Source of the DNA: JANNUT01 sp046331425 | GTDB lineage: Bacteria > Acidobacteriota > Polarisedimenticolia > J045 | Assembly (NCBI GenBank): GCA_046331425.1 | Contig: JAXLQU010000005.1 | Span: 62,001-126,000, forward strand | Direction: 5' to 3' | DNA length: 64,000 bases | Shown: positions 35,446 through 45,072 of the stretch, piece by piece | How positions within the stretch are numbered: the first letter of the stretch is position 1 | Layout of the letters: the number at the start of each line of letters is the position of its first letter | Made by a program: the position numbers and the translations under genes | The notes under the pieces: generated by a model | Databases searched by the model: none | The model's input: the letters and a program-made list of their open reading frames with translations, nothing else | What the model was told of the DNA's origin: nothing

Positions 35446-36611
35446 CGCGTCGAAATCTCCCGGTCGATCAACGCTTCGGCGATGTGACGCGCGCGGCGAT
35501 CGGCATCAAGAAGGTCGGCCAACTCGGAGACAGGGCGCCGCGACTCGGCGGCGAGCGTTTGTTCGATCACCCGAGGGATCTCGACGAACGGCAGCCGCCC
35601 GTCGAGAAAACGTGACACCGCGACCTCGTTGGCCGCGTTGAGTCGCGCTGGCGAATCGCCCCCTTCGCGCAGCGCAGCGTACGCCAGTCGCAAGCACGGG
35701 AAGGCGTCGATATCGGGTGCTTCGAACGTGAGTGTTCCCACGCTGAGAAGGTCGAGACGTGTCGACGTTCCCTCCCAGCGCGCGGGCCAGGTCAGCGCGT
35801 ACTGAATCGGGTGCCGCATGTCTGCGGTACCCATCTGCGCGATGAAGGATCCATCCCGATACTCGACCAGGCTGTGCACCACACTCTGCGGATGAACCAC
35901 CACATCGACTGCCGAGGGCGGCAGATGAAATAGCCACGACGCTTCGATCACCTCGAGTCCCTTGTTCATGAGAGTCGCGGAATCGATGGTGATCTTGGGT
36001 CCCATTCTCCAGGTCGGATGATTCAGCGCCTGCTCTTTCGTGACGGTCCGCAGCCGTGCCGGTGAAAATCCACGAAACGGCCCGCCGGACGCAGTCAGCA
36101 CGAGCCTGCGGACCTCGCTCACCTCGCCACTCCGCAAACATTGATGGAGTGCGTTGTGCTCGCTATCGACCGGAAGCAACGGTGCGCCCGCATCACGAGC
36201 TGCCTTGACCATCAGTTCGCCCGCCACCACGAGCGCTTCCTTGTTGGCAAGAGCAACCACAAGCCCCGCGGAAACAGCGGCCAAGGTCGGGATCAGTCCG
36301 GCGGCACCGACGATTCCGGCAACCACCACCTCGGCGCCAGTGCCGATGGCAACTTCGGCCGCGCCCTGAGAGCCGAGTCGGATCTCCGGTACCGACCCAC
36401 TCAACAGGCGACGCAGTTCTCGCGCGGACGCCTCATCGGCTACCGACACCGCCTTGGGATGAAACTCTCGGATCTGCTCGGCAAGCCGCTCGACTTGGCG
36501 CCCGGCAACGAGCCCGACGACCTCGAATGCGGGGGCGTGACGCCGTACGACATCGAGCGTGCTGCGCCCGATCGAGCCGGTCGAGCCTAGGATGACGATC
36601 CGACGTGCCAC
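35442..36611 (-). CDS. dxr: 1-deoxy-D-xylulose 5-phosphate reductoisomerase
   Basis: A 389-aa NADPH enzyme giving MEP, the second step of the MEP isoprenoid pathway. RIVILGSTGSIGRSTLDVVR is the cofactor site; LLPVDSEHNALHQCL holds the metal Asp and Glu. LTASGGPFRG, WRMGPKITIDSATLMNKGLE and VDVVVHPQSVVHSLVEYRDG are conserved. It lies in a uppS-cdsA-dxr-rseP operon, linking isoprenoid and envelope genes; ispG lies in the same window. Confidence 0.96.
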   Translation of the reverse strand: MARRIVILGSTGSIGRSTLDVVRRHAPAFEVVGLVAGRQVERLAEQIREFHPKAVSVADEASARELRRLLSGSVPEIRLGSQGAAEVAIGTGAEVVVAGIVGAAGLIPTLAAVSAGLVVALANKEALVVAGELMVKAARDAGAPLLPVDSEHNALHQCLRSGEVSEVRRLVLTASGGPFRGFSPARLRTVTKEQALNHPTWRMGPKITIDSATLMNKGLEVIEASWLFHLPPSAVDVVVHPQSVVHSLVEYRDGSFIAQMGTADMRHPIQYALTWPARWEGTSTRLDLLSVGTLTFEAPDIDAFPCLRLAYAALREGGDSPARLNAANEVAVSRFLDGRLPFVEIPRVIEQTLAAESRRPVSELADLLDADRRARHIAEALIDREISTR

Positions 36612-36679
36612 CGTTACCTCGTGCTGCGTCTCACAAGTCAGCCGTGCATTCTACAACCGAGCCCGCAACTCACCCCACG

Positions 36680-37495
36680 TCACAACCCCGTGAGAAACAG
36701 CCGGTGATACCAATAGAGCACGGGAGCAGCCAGCAGCAGACTGTCGATGCGATCGAGCATGCCACCGTGTCCGGGAAGCAATCCTCCGGAGTCCTTCACA
36801 TCGGAGGCACGCTTCAACAAAGACTCCGCCAAGTCGCCCAGGATCCCGGCGGAACCGAGAATGGCGCCCAATAACAGCGCATGGCCGAGCGGCAATCGCT
36901 GAAAAAACCAAAGTGGTGCCAGTGTCGCTCCCAGCACCGATCCGACCAAGCCGAAGGCAGCGCCTTCGATTGTTTTCCCTGGGCTGATGCGAGGAGCCAG
37001 CTTGTGTTTTCCGAACGCTCGCCCACCGAAGTAGGCGAAGGTGTCGCCGCAATACACCGCGAACAGCGCCAAAGCGATCAGGTCCTCGCCACGCTCTCGT
37101 GCTTGAGCATTCTCGACGGCGAGCAATCCGCCAAGATGTCCCACCGTCAGTCCGAGGTAGAAAACCGGCAAGAGCGTTCCGAGCATCCGGTCGACCGCGT
37201 GGGCAGGGGTCTCGCGGCTGAGCAGCATCATCACGAACAGCGTGACCAAGAACGCTGCGAGCACCGGAGCGAGTGGCGGCTCCTCGCGCAAGAACGTCGC
37301 GGTGATCGAGAGGGTTCCGAGCAACGCCAACCAGCGCCACGGCTTGCGACCACCGCGCGCCAACATCGCGGACATCTCGAATACGCCCACGATGGCAACG
37401 AATCCGATCATGGACCAGAAGGCCCACAACGGAGCTACTTTCAATATCAGATAGACGGCAACAACGAGAACGGACGCGGTGACGACGCGTGTCAC
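36680..37495 (-). CDS. cdsA: Phosphatidate cytidylyltransferase
   Basis: A 271-aa multi-pass membrane enzyme making CDP-diacylglycerol. The CdsA signature is near the C-terminus: ILGDLAESLLKRASDVKDSG then LLPGHGGMLDRIDSLLLAAP. GDTFAYFGGRAFGKHKLAP and ISPGKTIEGA are also conserved. It overlaps uppS by 4 nt. Confidence 0.95.
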   Translation of the reverse strand: MTRVVTASVLVVAVYLILKVAPLWAFWSMIGFVAIVGVFEMSAMLARGGRKPWRWLALLGTLSITATFLREEPPLAPVLAAFLVTLFVMMLLSRETPAHAVDRMLGTLLPVFYLGLTVGHLGGLLAVENAQARERGEDLIALALFAVYCGDTFAYFGGRAFGKHKLAPRISPGKTIEGAAFGLVGSVLGATLAPLWFFQRLPLGHALLLGAILGSAGILGDLAESLLKRASDVKDSGGLLPGHGGMLDRIDSLLLAAPVLYWYHRLFLTGL

Positions 37496-38313
37496 GTGAG
37501 CAATCGCTTCAGCGCTCGAGCGACCACACCCTTCTCGCCACCCACGCCACCGAAACGACGTTCACGGCGCTGGAAGTCGAGGATCGCCTCATACAGGTGC
37601 CGCTTGCGAAAATCCGGCCACAGCACCGGGCTGACCCATAGCTCGGCATAAGCGATTTGCCACAACAAGAAGTTACTGACCCGCATCTCTCCGGAGGTTC
37701 GGATCAGCAAATCCGGATCAGGAACACCGCTGGTCGAAAGGTGTGATTCGACCGCCGTCTCATCGATGGACTCCGGATCGAGCAAGCCCTGCTGCACGAG
37801 GCGGGCCAGCGCTCTGGCAGCATCGGCAATTTCAGACCGGCCCGAGTACGACAGTGCTACCAAGAATCGCATTCCCGTGTTGTCGGCCGTCCTGCGCTCG
37901 GCGCGAGCGAGCGCTTCCTGCACATCGACGGGAAGGTCTGTACTCCTTCCGATCACCTGGAAACGGACATTGCGTGCATGCACGCTTTCGAGTTCGCTAC
38001 TCAGGTATTCGCACAGCAACCGCATCAGAGTGCGGACTTCGGGTGCCGGTCGCGACCAATTCTCGCGACTGAAGGCATACAGGGTGAGCGCTTCCAACCC
38101 CAGCCGCCCACAGGTCTCGACCATCTCGCGGACGCTTGCAATCCCCGCACGATGGCCGGCGACGCGCGGCAGCCCACGTTGCCGAGCCCAGCGGCCGTTG
38201 CCATCCATGATGATCGCCACATGTCGCGGCAGTGTCGCGAAATCGATCTGCGTCAGCGACGCATCGTCACTGATTCGCTCTCTGCCTTGGCGCGGTCTGG
38301 ATGCGGGTGCCAT
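37492..38313 (-). CDS. uppS: Isoprenyl (undecaprenyl diphosphate) synthase
   Basis: A 273-aa cis-prenyltransferase building the carrier lipid for peptidoglycan. It has HVAIIMDGNGRWARQRGLP, RAGIASVREMVE, LTLYAFSRENWSRP and PDLLIRTSGEMRVSNFLLWQ. An N-terminal extension of about 25 residues precedes the domain; ATG 38313 is used, but a later start is possible. It is the first gene of uppS-cdsA-dxr-rseP. Confidence 0.95.
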   Translation of the reverse strand: MAPASRPRQGRERISDDASLTQIDFATLPRHVAIIMDGNGRWARQRGLPRVAGHRAGIASVREMVETCGRLGLEALTLYAFSRENWSRPAPEVRTLMRLLCEYLSSELESVHARNVRFQVIGRSTDLPVDVQEALARAERRTADNTGMRFLVALSYSGRSEIADAARALARLVQQGLLDPESIDETAVESHLSTSGVPDPDLLIRTSGEMRVSNFLLWQIAYAELWVSPVLWPDFRKRHLYEAILDFQRRERRFGGVGGEKGVVARALKRLLT

Positions 38314-38363
38314 CGCGCCGCGGAATCTAGCATCCTCCGCCCCGCGGGTCCATGAATCGCCCG

Positions 38364-39161
38364 TCAGCTTACGCTGTGTGGGTCATCGTCACGAGGATAG
38401 TGAACCCGAACGAGACACAACCCTTGAGGTGGGGCCATGGTTGCGGCAGACCCGACGCGCGGCGCGGCAAGCAACGCGGCGACCGCCTCGGTGGAACGTC
38501 GCGCGCGACCAATTTCGATCAGCAGGCCGGTGATGATTCGAACCATCCGATACAAAAACCCGTCGGCCTCGACCTCGATCGAAATCTCGCCGTCGTCGCG
38601 AGGAACGATCGCCAGGCGCCGAAGCTCCCTTACATAGCTCTTGGTTTGACCGCCGGCCGCCGAGAACGATGCGAAGTCGCGCGTACCGGGCAACGTCGCA
38701 GCGGCGGCGAGCATCGCCCCGATCTCGAGTCTTTGCGGAACGTGCCACACGTACGGCGCCTCGAACGGAAGCAGCGTCGGCCGATTGACCACGCGATAGC
38801 GGTAGATTTTCCCGGCGGCGCTGCGGCAGGCGTGAAATTGATTCGACATCGCACGCACGGAAAGTGGTCTGACTTCATGACTGAGCAATCGACTCAGCGC
38901 GTGTTGCAACTGGGCCGGCTCGCGGGGGGTCGGCGGCGTGTAACTCGCGACTTGCCCCAGCGCATGAACTCCGGCGTCGGTGCGCCCTGCACCGACGATC
39001 GCAACCCGCGTCACGCCGTGAATCTTCGACAGAGCCTCTTCGACGACACCTTGGACGGTTCGACGCTGCGGTTGAAGCTGCCAACCTTCGAATCGCGTCC
39101 CGTCGTACGCCAAGACAATCGCGTAGCTCGGGCGTGGCTTGGCGATCGGCTGTTCCATCAC
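38364..39161 (-). CDS. truA: tRNA pseudouridine synthase A
   Basis: A 265-aa enzyme making pseudouridine at positions 38-40 of tRNA. The catalytic Asp lies in IVGAGRTDAGVHALGQVA; YDGTRFEGWQLQPQRRTVQG, GKIYRYRVVN, GTRDFASFSA and EADGFLYRMVRIITGLL are conserved. Its start overlaps the ldcA-like stop by 4 nt. Confidence 0.95.
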   Translation of the reverse strand: MMEQPIAKPRPSYAIVLAYDGTRFEGWQLQPQRRTVQGVVEEALSKIHGVTRVAIVGAGRTDAGVHALGQVASYTPPTPREPAQLQHALSRLLSHEVRPLSVRAMSNQFHACRSAAGKIYRYRVVNRPTLLPFEAPYVWHVPQRLEIGAMLAAAATLPGTRDFASFSAAGGQTKSYVRELRRLAIVPRDDGEISIEVEADGFLYRMVRIITGLLIEIGRARRSTEAVAALLAAPRVGSAATMAPPQGLCLVRVHYPRDDDPHSVS

Positions 39162-40087
39162 GCGAACGGTGGGTCCAGACGCAGTGTTCGCTTCACTGTG
39201 TCGAGCGTGGCGTTGTATCCGAGCGGAACGCCGATCGCACCCGCACCGTGCCCGACAGGGAGGCCTGAGTATGCCGGTCGGCCTAGCGCCGTCGCATGGT
39301 CGCGGAAGATCGTATCGAGCGATCGACTCTCGCGTCCTGGCGGTGGGTCACAGCGCGTGAACTGCCCGAACACGAGCGCGGCGATGTTGTCCAGCATCCT
39401 GCTCGCGCGCAGTTGCCAGAGCAGTCGATCGATTCGGTAAGGCGCCTCGCCTACCTCTTCGAGAAACACTACAGCCCCGTCGAGGTTCGGCTGCCAGCGA
39501 GTTCCCGCCAGCGAAGCGAGCAACGTGAGACATCCACCGGCAAGCGGTCCACGTACGAACGGCCGTTTGGGTCGAGCGCCGACCGATTTGAGTCGGAAGC
39601 TCTGCACGGTTTCAGGGTGACGAAGCCAAACGGCCAGGCTGTCGTCCGGCACCCGCTCAGCGTTGGTCAACTCGATCACGACCGGAGCGTACAGCGATGG
39701 CAATCCGTGCTGGAGCATCGCTGCCTGTATCACCGTCAAGTCGGAGAATCCGATCACCCAGCGTGGGTTGCGCCGAACGCCGGCCAAGTCGAGCGATGCG
39801 AGCAGCCGCGCCGCACCCCAACCACCGCGCGCGGCCCAAACGGCGTCGATCGCTGGATCGGTGAGCGCCCAGGACAAATCGGCGGCGCGACGTTCATCGG
39901 TTGCGGCGAGATCCCCTTGCGGCCGCTGCACGTATCGGCCCAATACCGGCTCGAATCCCCACGAGCGCAACACCGCAAGCCCAGACTCCAAACGCTCTGT
40001 GGGAACTGCAGATCCTGGGGCGACGACGGCGATTCGCGCCCCGGTGAGAAGCGCAGGTGGCACCACGATCGATTTGCGTTGCCTCAT
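39158..40087 (-). CDS. Muramoyltetrapeptide LD-carboxypeptidase-like (S66 family)
   Basis: A 309-aa serine peptidase of the S66 family, whose members trim D-Ala from murein tetrapeptides. GARIAVVAPGSAVPTERL opens the fold; WAARGGWGAARLLASLDL and the nucleophile Ser in WVIGFSDLTVIQAAML follow; the Glu/His part of the triad is expected in the C-terminal half (VVFLEEVGEAPYRIDR; LPVGHGAGAIGVPLG). It is in a tight M20-S66-truA unit, overlapping both neighbours by 4 nt. Confidence 0.9.
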   Translation of the reverse strand: MRQRKSIVVPPALLTGARIAVVAPGSAVPTERLESGLAVLRSWGFEPVLGRYVQRPQGDLAATDERRAADLSWALTDPAIDAVWAARGGWGAARLLASLDLAGVRRNPRWVIGFSDLTVIQAAMLQHGLPSLYAPVVIELTNAERVPDDSLAVWLRHPETVQSFRLKSVGARPKRPFVRGPLAGGCLTLLASLAGTRWQPNLDGAVVFLEEVGEAPYRIDRLLWQLRASRMLDNIAALVFGQFTRCDPPPGRESRSLDTIFRDHATALGRPAYSGLPVGHGAGAIGVPLGYNATLDTVKRTLRLDPPFA

Positions 40088-41306
40088 CCTTCGACCTGCT
40101 CCGTCACGAGTGGCACTTCGGCCCGAGAGAAGTCACGAACCGCATCCCGATGAGCTCGACGCATTCGTTCCAGTGCGCTTCGATCGGTGAGCACCGCGAG
40201 CCCGGTGAGTGCCAGAGCGGTCGCCGCGCGCATCGCCACATCAAAGCCGCCCTGACTTGCGCAGAGTTGGGTGAACTCCGCCGTATGGCTAGCGATCGAC
40301 CCGTCTCCGATTCGAAACATCGGGTGCAAGGCAGGAACGAGATGCGAAACGGTTCCCATGTCCAGTGAGCCGATGATGTCGCCAGGTCCGGCTTGCGGAT
40401 TCATTCCCTGATCTCGCGCACAGGACGAGTAGATCATCGCCAACTCCGCATTGCTCGACATCTCGTCGTAGAGATTGTCGATCGGTGTGACCTGCGCGTG
40501 TGTCGCCGTCTCGCGCGCCACGGCTGCCACGATCTCGCGAAAACGTACCGCTACTGTTTCAACCAAGTAGTGCGCGCTCTCGGCGCGAAGGCTGAAACGA
40601 GCTCTGGCCCTCGCCGGAATCAGGTTGGGCCGAACGCCGCCCTCCAAAATTACCCCCGGCATCCGCGTGCCAGGACGCAACGTCGAGAGCAACAAGTTGC
40701 GCGCCGAAAACAAGCGAATCAGAGCATCGAGCGCATCGATGCCACGAGTCGGATCGGCGACAGCATGCGCCGCGCGCCCTTCGAACAAGACCTCCACCGA
40801 CCAACTCGCCAGTGTCGACACGATCGCGCGGTCTTCGTGACCAGGATGGGCGAGCAGCGCCGCATCGATGCCGTCGAACGCGCCCCGCATCGCCATCACG
40901 ACCTTCCCGCCGATCGTCTCTTCGGCGGGGGCGCCAAACAGCAGTACGCGACCCGACACCGGCCCCAGGGCGCGCGAGAGCGCGATCGATGCACCAACAC
41001 TGGCTGCGGTCAGCAGGTTGTGACCGGCAGCATGGCCGAGCGACGGGATCGCATCGTATTCGGCGAAGAACGCGACACTCGGCCCCTCACCAGCCGCGCG
41101 CATGGCTCGAAGTGACGTGGGGAGCCCGGCAACGCCGACCTCGACCTGCAAACCCTCCTCCTCCAACTCGCCGGCAATGCGCGATACCGCGTGGAGTTCC
41201 TGCGTCCCGAGCTCTGGGTCGCGATGGAGATCGCGCGCAAGCAACGCGAGGCGCGGCGCCAGGCGCGCCATTTCTTCGCGCACGCGCCGAGCTGCCGGTG
41301 AAGAGT

Positions 41307-41325
<19 letters not shown>
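40084..41325 (-). CDS. M20 family amidohydrolase (AbgB/peptidase M20D-like)
   Basis: A 413-aa metal-dependent amidohydrolase. The catalytic elements are LLARDLHRDPELGTQELHA, SVAFFAEYDAIPSLGHAAGH-N, VLLFGAPAEETIGGKVVM and GVRPNLIPARARA with the dimerisation lid between. Similarity is to p-aminobenzoyl-glutamate or N-acyl amino-acid hydrolases; the substrate is not determined. ATG 41325 falls inside the P1 helix of the RNase P RNA gene; a GTG at 41283 (codon 15) would avoid this but has no good SD. Confidence 0.88.
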
Positions 41326-41690
<365 letters not shown>

Positions 41691-41696
41691 CGCGGT

Positions 41697-41702
41697 ATTC
41701 TA
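41697..41702 (-). promoter_or_regulatory. Candidate -10 element of rnpB
   Basis: TAGAAT on the minus strand, about 7 nt before the predicted rnpB 5' end. The nearest -35 like element, TTGGCG (41728-41723), is 20 nt away, so only the -10 is convincing. Confidence 0.4.
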
Positions 41703-41744
41703 CGTGCGGGCAGTTCATTCGTCGCCAACCAACAAAGGAAACTC

Positions 41745-43166
41745 ATGTCGCTCGGTATTGGCCCACGAGGTGCAGAGCCTTCAGACCTGTCTTCTTCCCC
41801 CGGATCGCGCGGCGAACTCACGATGCCGTGGGACGAAGTCTCCGAACGGGCTGTGCTGGGGGCGGTGCTGCTCGATTCCGGCGCTCTGGATTCAGCGCTC
41901 GAGCTGATCACGGCACAGGATTTCTACCGCGAGTCGCATCGACGCATCTTCGAGGCGTATGTCGCGCTGGTCAATCGCAGTGAACCGATCGACCCGATCA
42001 CCGTGCGCACCGAGCTCGACCGCGCTGGGCAGCTCGATCGCGCGGGAGGTGCTGCGTATGTGGCGTCGCTGATCGATGGCTTACCGCGCACGACGAACAT
42101 CTCGGCCTACGCCCGCATCGTGCAAGATCGAGCGATCTTGCGCAGGTTGCTTACGGTAGCCGACGAAGTTCGTCAGGAAGCGGCCGCCGCTGGCAGGCCT
42201 GCCACCGAGATTCTCGATTCGGCGGAACAGCGATTGTTCGAATTGGGTTCTTCCAAACGTCGCGCCGGATTCGTCTCGATTCGCGAGGTCGGGCACGAAG
42301 GGCTGAATCGCATCGAAGAGCTTGCGGAAAAGCGCGAACTGATCACGGGCGTTCCGACCGGCTATCGCAAACTCGATGCAATGACCGCCGGCTTGCAGCC
42401 GGGAGATCTGGCGATCCTGGCGGGGCGGCCCTCGATGGGCAAGACCGCGCTGGCCCTCAACATTGCGCAGAATGCGGCCACGCAAGGCGGCGCCAAGGTC
42501 GGAATCTTCTCCCTCGAGATGTCGTCTGTGCAGTTGTTCTTTCGATTGCTTTGCGGCGAGGGCCACCTGGATGCGCACAAGTTGCGCACTGGCCGCTTGG
42601 ACGCATCCGAGTGGGAACGACTGACCGATGCGTTCGAGCGACTGACCGCGTGCGGCATCTTCATCGACGACACCCCAGGGGTCACGCCGATGGAGCTCCG
42701 CGGCAAGGCTCGCCGCTTGAAGGTCGAGCACGGTCTGGACTTGCTCGTCGTCGACTATTTGCAACTGATGAGATACGAACGCCGCACCGACAGCCGGCAG
42801 CAGGAGATCAGCGAGATTTCTCGGTCGCTCAAAGGGATCGCCAAGGAGCTACAGATCCCGGTGATCGCGCTCTCACAGTTATCACGCGCACCGGAGCAAC
42901 GAACCGGGGACCATCGGCCACAGTTGTCGGACCTCCGTGAATCGGGCGCGATCGAACAGGACGCCGATCTGGTGATGTTCATCTTCAGGCCGGAGGTGTA
43001 TGAGAAAGACCCGCAGAAGGTGATCGAAAACGACCTCGCCGGGAAGGCCGAAGTGATCGTCGCCAAGCAACGCAATGGACCGATCGGGTTGGTTCCGCTG
43101 TATTTCGTCAAGGAATTCACCCGATTCGAAACACGCGAAGATCCTATCGATTCGTTCGGTGGTTGA
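41745..43166 (+). CDS. dnaB: Replicative DNA helicase DnaB
   Basis: A 473-aa hexameric helicase of the replisome. The N-terminal domain begins after a short linker at MPWDEVSERAVLGAVLLDSG. The RecA-like domain has Walker A in ILAGRPSMGKTALALNIA, IFSLEMSS, Walker B in LDLLVVDYLQLM, and ALSQLSRAPEQR and SGAIEQDADLVMFI. No intein is present. The open frame extends upstream through antisense rnpB; ATG 41745 with AAAGGA 6 nt before is the start. Confidence 0.95.
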   Translation: MSLGIGPRGAEPSDLSSSPGSRGELTMPWDEVSERAVLGAVLLDSGALDSALELITAQDFYRESHRRIFEAYVALVNRSEPIDPITVRTELDRAGQLDRAGGAAYVASLIDGLPRTTNISAYARIVQDRAILRRLLTVADEVRQEAAAAGRPATEILDSAEQRLFELGSSKRRAGFVSIREVGHEGLNRIEELAEKRELITGVPTGYRKLDAMTAGLQPGDLAILAGRPSMGKTALALNIAQNAATQGGAKVGIFSLEMSSVQLFFRLLCGEGHLDAHKLRTGRLDASEWERLTDAFERLTACGIFIDDTPGVTPMELRGKARRLKVEHGLDLLVVDYLQLMRYERRTDSRQQEISEISRSLKGIAKELQIPVIALSQLSRAPEQRTGDHRPQLSDLRESGAIEQDADLVMFIFRPEVYEKDPQKVIENDLAGKAEVIVAKQRNGPIGLVPLYFVKEFTRFETREDPIDSFGG

Positions 43167-43173
43167 GATCCAG

Positions 43174-44370
43174 ATGGGCGACGGTCACGCCGCGGAAGAA
43201 CTTTCGTTTCGCCAAGTGCAGAGGCGCCTCGCGGCGGGCACGGTGCTTCCGGTCAACGTGCTGCCACGCGAAGCGTTCCTGGCCCGCCGAATTCCAGGCA
43301 GCGTCAGCCTTCCGCTTCAGACGCTGCCATCCGACGCGCCCCGGGTGTTGCCGGATCGGTCTGCAGAGTTGCTCGTCTACTGTACCGGCTTCGGGTGACC
43401 ACTCTCTTCGCAGGCGGTCGGCCTGCTGAGTCAGATGGGGTACACCAATCTCAAACACTTTGGTCCGGGCATCGAAGGTTGGGTGGAACAGGGCGGGACC
43501 GTGGAGAGTGACTCCATCCCAGCGCCGTCGACGAGAGCGAGTTCACTGCAACGACGCTCCCTCGCCGGTTCCGGACTCGATCGCCTTCGTCAGCTGTCGA
43601 CCGTAGAGCTGCTGGGGCTATGGCTGGCGATGGTGATCGTGTTCGCCAGCGTCTATTGGCTCTGGGGGCTCGCGGGTCAGACCTCGCTGCTTGCGAACGG
43701 ACTGCCGGTTCCCCTCACGCGCGACGGATTCCTCGCCTGTTTGTACTTCAGCTTCGTGACCGCCACGAGTGTCGGGTTTGGGGACATCGTGCCGGTAGGT
43801 GCGATGCGCGCCGTCGCGGTCGTGGAAGCGGCAACCGAACTGCTGGTGTTCGGAATCCTGATCAGCCGGCTCTTGGGCCAGAAGCAAGATCAGATGATTC
43901 GCGAAATTCATCAGGTCTCATTCGAGGACAGGCTTGGTCGTGTTCGCGTGAATTTGCATCTGGTGCTGCGCGAGTTGCAGGAGCTGGCGGAATCGTGCGC
44001 GAGCGGCTCGATCAACGGTGATCGGTTTCGGAGTCGCTGGGAGAGCTTGACGCTGGTTTTGATCGGCGAGATTCGCATCGTGCACGATCTGCTCTACAAA
44101 ACACAGCAGCACGTGGATGAACCGGTGCTCGAAACGCTGCTGATAAACCTGGCAGCCTGTCTCACCGAGATGCGCGAAATTGCGCGCTGTGGTGGCGCTG
44201 CTGCTAGCCGGACAGGGCCGATGGGCCAGAACCTGGTGACCCTGTCGAGACTGAGTGAAGAAATCTGCGGTGAATGCGTGCCGAGGCAGTACGCTCCCGA
44301 ACTCAAGGTCACCATGGACCGGATTCAAGCCGTCGGACGCGAGTTGGTCAGCGAGAACCGGTCACACTGA
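43174..44370 (+). CDS. Rhodanese-domain / K+-channel-pore fusion with in-frame TGA (candidate selenoprotein)
   Basis: A single frame of 399 codons contains one TGA at 43396-43398 (codon 75). Residues 1-110 form a rhodanese domain: VNVLPREAFLARRIPGSVSL, then the active loop VYCTGFG-[TGA]-PLSSQAV and MGYTNLKHFGPGIEGWVEQG. In this family the loop is YCxGxxC, so TGA occupies the second Cys. Residues 145-166 and 211-234 are transmembrane helices; between them is a selectivity filter TSVGFGD (199-204). A soluble alpha-helical C-terminus of about 160 residues follows. UGA is followed by C and by a SECIS-like hairpin 11 nt later. The ATG at 43174 is preferred (GTG 43159 overlaps dnaB). A Cys-to-stop mutation or sequencing error cannot be excluded. 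Confidence 0.7.
43410..43426 (+). promoter_or_regulatory. Candidate bacterial SECIS element
   Basis: GCAGGC (43410-43415) pairs perfectly with GCCTGC (43421-43426), loop GGTCG with G-U at 43417-43418. It starts 11 nt after the TGA (43396-43398), the same spacing as in E. coli fdhF, and an outer ACTC/GAGT pairing (43401-43404 with 43428-43431) extends it around an internal loop. Confidence 0.55.
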
Positions 44371-45072
44371 GTGCCACGCCCACACCATCGCATGGATTGG
44401 TCGAGCTTGTGGCAGGACGAGGATAGGAAGAGGAGCGGGGCCTTGGTCGAGAGGTTACCAAGGCCCCTGTGGGATGCGGAGGTCCCGAAAGAGAGGAGAG
44501 AGGGTGGAGATCAGCGGAGCGGCCTCCTTGTCGCGCTAGCTGGGATCGCGCTCGCCGCTACGTCGCGTCTCTTTGACAGTCCTTATTCAATCCCGATGCC
44601 AGCACCCGTGATCGACAGATCGCGGGCCGTCACCCACGAGATCGAACTCGCATGGACGCTCCTGTCTATGCGTGCGTGGCGAGACTTTTGGCCGCAGCGT
44701 CCGGACGACGAGGCCACACGGTGGACAAAGTGTCCGCGCGACCACTGCTCTTCATCGAGGATGCGGGTACAAAGGACGAAGACCCCGGCAACGAGGCCGA
44801 GGTCTTCCGGTTTGACCAAGCCGTGCGGGACATCGAGAAGAACGAAACACTGCGAATCGCTTGAGGAACCTCCCTGCAAACATCGCAGGCCCATGGAGGT
44901 ATCCACCGAGGTGTCTGTCTCGTAGTGCGAGCCGCATGCCAGAGCGCGATGGCCCGTGAGGGCTCAATCTCCGGGCGGCTTTCGAGGAGAGATGAAAGCT
45001 GAGAGCACGGTTCGCGAGATCTTGCAGCTGTACGGAACCCGACACCGTGGCCCGCAACTCAGTTGAACAGCA
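44371..45072. other. Gene-poor interval with a strong hairpin; possible degraded reading frame
   Basis: No family is recognised. A perfect 11-bp hairpin, GGGGCCTTGGT (44437-44447) with ACCAAGGCCCC (44457-44467), 9-nt loop, is followed by purine-rich DNA to about 44515. One open plus-strand frame (44392-44925) reads MDWSSLWQDEDRKRSG, then a hydrophobic segment GLLVALAGIALAATS, and ends in Arg/Lys/Cys-rich sequence. A second frame ending at 44864 reads SARPLLFIEDAGTKDEDPG. Together they might be one small membrane protein split by a frameshift. AGG/AGA codons are commoner than in neighbours. Coding is unproven. Confidence 0.3.

Noticed and set aside
44437..44467. Intrinsic terminator of the rhodanese/channel gene
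   Set aside because: The hairpin is perfect but no T-run follows on either strand.
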